Shown here in pieces: positions 5,020 to 6,909 of a DNA stretch of 6,909 nucleotides. A model generated the notes under the pieces. That model was given only the letters and a program-made list of their open reading frames with translations. It made no database searches and was not told the origin of the DNA. The DNA comes from Sulfurimonas sp. (lineage in GTDB: Bacteria > Campylobacterota > Campylobacteria > Campylobacterales > Sulfurimonadaceae): contig NVUO01000006.1 in the NCBI GenBank assembly GCA_002733155.1, forward strand, positions 94,707-101,615, in the 5' to 3' direction. Numbering within the stretch: the stretch's first letter is position 1; the number at the start of each line of letters is the position of its first letter. The translations under genes were made by a program, and so were the position numbers.

Positions 5020-5646
5020 GTGGCTTCAAAATATCTTTTATCATATACAGCAGTATCTTTACAAGCCTATGCTACGGAAATAATTGCAAACCTTTACAAA
5101 GAAACTCTTGATTGGGATAGTGTTGCTAAAAGTGTTATTGATGATGATGCTTTACAAAAGGGAACAATAGCTACAAGAAAAAGAGAGTTCATTGAGTTCA
5201 AGAAAAGACTTCAAACTTTAACACCAGAGCAACTTGCATATTATGAAGATGCTTCAAGCAGTGATGTTAAAAATCTTACTATGCTGAGTTGTTTTAAGCT
5301 CTATGCTTTTATATCTGATTTTGCAACAGAGATTATGAGAAACAAACTACTTCTTTTTGATCTCCATCTTATCAATAGTGACTATGAAGCCTTTTATGAC
5401 AGCAAACGAGTTGCATACGATAACTTAAATACTATTTCAGAAGCAACACAATACAAACTCAAACAAGTAATGTTCAAGATGTTTGAACAAGCTGGATTTA
5501 TTGATAGTGTTAAGAACAAGAATATTCAAAAGCCTTACCTCTCAGAAGAACTAATTAAACTAATAGTTCAAGATGACCCAAAATATCTTAGTGCATTTTT
5601 ATATAGTGATAATGAGATAAATGAACATATTAAGAGATACAAATGA
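5020..5646 (+). CDS. brxA: BREX protein BrxA (DUF1819 family)
   Basis: First gene of the BREX phage-defence operon. BrxA is a small helical protein of about 200 residues needed with the other Brx proteins in type 1 systems; DNA binding has been reported for homologues. This 208-residue protein shows the family opening KYLLSYTAVSLQ (4-15), followed by the LYKETLDWDSVAKSVI helix region (25-40), where the family has a similar (D/N)W..V pattern. An arginine/lysine-rich TIATRKREFIEFKKRL (49-64) follows, and then the C-terminal FEQAGFIDS...I.KPYLS (155-174) and DDPKYLSAFL (185-194), typical of DUF1819. The start is GTG 5020-5022, chosen because it places the conserved KY.LSYT at the usual distance from the N-terminus; the ribosome site is weak (GGTGG, 5007-5010 region). 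Its stop overlaps brxB as ATGA. Confidence 0.9.
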   Translation: MASKYLLSYTAVSLQAYATEIIANLYKETLDWDSVAKSVIDDDALQKGTIATRKREFIEFKKRLQTLTPEQLAYYEDASSSDVKNLTMLSCFKLYAFISDFATEIMRNKLLLFDLHLINSDYEAFYDSKRVAYDNLNTISEATQYKLKQVMFKMFEQAGFIDSVKNKNIQKPYLSEELIKLIVQDDPKYLSAFLYSDNEINEHIKRYK

Positions 5647-6224
5647 AATTAGAATCATTAGAATTAAAATACGATAAGCTTTTTAACAACCTAAAAAAAG
5701 AGAGCTTCTTATCTATGAGTGCATTAGGTGGAGAGATACCATTTTATATAGTGCCTTATAACCCAGAGCAAGAGAATGATGTAGTTCAAAAGACTAAGCA
5801 ATTAAAACAAAGATTATCGCTTGATGGTATAAGTGTATTTGAGATTAACCTATTTGATTTATCTCTTAGTATGCTTGAAGACAGAGGTATATTAGATAAG
5901 ATAGTTGAGAAAGAAAAAAGCCTATCTAAATCTAAACTCTTCAAAACACTCCAAGGTGTTCTTGATAGTGAAACTAAACTGATACCTCATATTGAACAAT
6001 TAGTAAAAGACAATCCATCTCAGATGTTACTTTTAACAGGGATAGGTCAAGTATTTCCATTTATCCGTTCTCATACGATACTAAATAATCTTCAAAACTA
6101 CATCAAAGATAGACCAACGATTATGTTCTTTCCTGGAATATATGGAACTGACTTATCTCTCTTTGGCAAACTAAAAGATGATAACTATTACAGAGCATTT
6201 AATCTTGATACTCTAAACTTATAA
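5643..6224 (+). CDS. brxB: BREX protein BrxB (DUF1788 family)
   Basis: Second gene of the BREX operon, 193 residues, the usual size for DUF1788 proteins. Family signatures visible: GGEIPFYIVPYNPEQE (29-44), the hydrophobic strand and LLLTGIGQVFPFIRSHTILN (split at about 129-148), and the C-terminal MFFPGIYGTDLSLFGKL (161-177) followed by NYYRAFNL (181-188). BrxB is an essential component of type 1 BREX defence whose biochemical activity is not settled; the fold suggests a P-loop-like or ATPase-associated scaffold, but I see no Walker A motif. It is cytoplasmic. The ATG overlaps the brxA stop by four bases (ATGA), so translation is coupled, and brxC begins 12 bases after its stop. Confidence 0.9.
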   Translation: MKLESLELKYDKLFNNLKKESFLSMSALGGEIPFYIVPYNPEQENDVVQKTKQLKQRLSLDGISVFEINLFDLSLSMLEDRGILDKIVEKEKSLSKSKLFKTLQGVLDSETKLIPHIEQLVKDNPSQMLLLTGIGQVFPFIRSHTILNNLQNYIKDRPTIMFFPGIYGTDLSLFGKLKDDNYYRAFNLDTLNL

Positions 6225-6236
6225 GGAAACAAAACA

Positions 6237-6909
6237 ATGATTGAAAAACTATTTAAGAAGAATATAAAACGAAATATTGCCAGTGTTATAATGGCAGATA
6301 ATGATGATAGTGATGCAGTGTTTCAAGAAGTAGATGAATATATAATTACAAAAGAGCTAAATCAAAAGTTAGATGATTTCTTTAGTGAATACTCTCCAAG
6401 TATTGGCAAGAACACTCAAGATGTTGGTGTATGGATTTCTGGACACTTTGGTTCTGGTAAGTCACACCTACTTAAAATACTCTCTTATATCCTTACAAAC
6501 AGACGAGAACATTCAGACCTAATCGGAGAATTATTTCTTGAAAAAATAGATGCTGATGATTTTGAGTTAAAAAGTAATATTGAAAAAGCATTATCCACAC
6601 CATCAGAAACTATTTTATTTAACATTGACCAAAAGTCAGACATAGGAAGTAAGAACCAAGACGATGCTATTCTTAGTGTATTTATGAAAGTGTTTAATGA
6701 GATGAGAGGATACTATCCTAAGTTTGGCTACATCGCTAAGTTTGAAAGTGATTTAGATAAACGAGGAAAGTTTGATAGTTTCAAAGTAAAATTCCAAGAA
6801 TTAAGTGGCGAGACTTGGGAAAGTGGTAGAGAAACAATATTTTTAGAAAGTGATAATCTTGCCAAAGCTCTTTCAAGTGTTGATGATATTTCTGAAAATA
6901 GTGCAAAAG
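6237..6909 (+). CDS. brxC: BREX protein BrxC, AAA+-like ATPase (partial, N-terminal 224 codons)
   Basis: The large P-loop ATPase of BREX, about 1,200 residues in full, cut by the right window edge. The N-terminus follows the family pattern: IEKLFKKNIKRNIASVIMAD (2-21 with its basic RNI step), VFQEVDEYIITKELNQKL (28-45), then VGVWISGHFGSGKSHLLKIL split at 63-82. The Walker A loop is GHFGSGKS (69-76) with K75 and S76 as nucleotide ligands. ILFNIDQKSD and the DDAILSVFMKVFNEMRGYYP region also match BrxC. The ATG at 6237-6239 follows AAGGAA by about eight bases. BrxC works with BrxB, PglX and PglZ in host DNA methylation and phage exclusion. The open frame is intact to the last base, so the gene seems functional here. 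Confidence 0.92.
   Translation, partial: MIEKLFKKNIKRNIASVIMADNDDSDAVFQEVDEYIITKELNQKLDDFFSEYSPSIGKNTQDVGVWISGHFGSGKSHLLKILSYILTNRREHSDLIGELFLEKIDADDFELKSNIEKALSTPSETILFNIDQKSDIGSKNQDDAILSVFMKVFNEMRGYYPKFGYIAKFESDLDKRGKFDSFKVKFQELSGETWESGRETIFLESDNLAKALSSVDDISENSAK

Noticed and set aside
5005..5027. tRNA-like 5' sequence (GGTGGTTTAGTTCAGTGG) just before brxA
   Set aside because: It resembles a tRNA acceptor and D-arm start, but no D-arm partner, anticodon arm or T-arm follows, and the bases run into brxA codons.

Overview
The window is AT-rich (roughly 30% GC by eye). Its protein styles, an Arcobacter-like chemoreceptor, a stand-alone MnmD-type tRNA methyltransferase and low-GC lysine/asparagine-rich proteins, suggest a Campylobacterota genome of the Arcobacter/Sulfurimonas kind. 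The genus is an inference from composition and protein style.

Left part (1-1962) looks like host chromosome. A methyl-accepting chemotaxis protein gene enters from the left edge and is broken by at least two frameshifts and two in-frame stops. It runs tail to tail into mnmD, which encodes the methyltransferase that finishes the mnm5U/mnm5s2U wobble modification of tRNA. At 1956-2090 there is a dense cluster of short repeats: a 9-bp tandem repeat over the mnmD start, five ACACTT/AAGTGT hexamers, and a 13-bp bulged inverted repeat. I read this as the likely boundary between chromosome and accessory DNA.

Middle part (2101-4684) is an accessory module of small genes. Leftward from a divergent promoter region at about 4390-4480 lie an atypical HU-family DNA-binding protein (TTG start), two overlapping small proteins that look like paralogues, a 40-residue protein, a 199-codon unknown gene interrupted by one in-frame TAA, and a protein with an excisionase/AlpA-like helix-turn-helix. 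Rightward from the same region is a 67-residue unknown protein. A 15-bp perfect palindrome sits between the two divergent promoters. Its ACACCGTGT core recurs, exactly or with one change, inside the HU gene, upstream of the helix-turn-helix gene and upstream of the BREX operon, so a shared regulator is possible.

Right part (5020-6909) is the start of a BREX phage-defence operon: brxA, brxB (ATGA overlap) and the first 224 codons of brxC with its P-loop, in the order seen in type 1 BREX. The methyltransferase (pglX), pglZ and brxL would be expected beyond the window. A 335-bp non-coding stretch separates the 67-residue gene from brxA. BREX itself is known. The less described part is the small-gene module beside it and the palindromic motif that may link the two.
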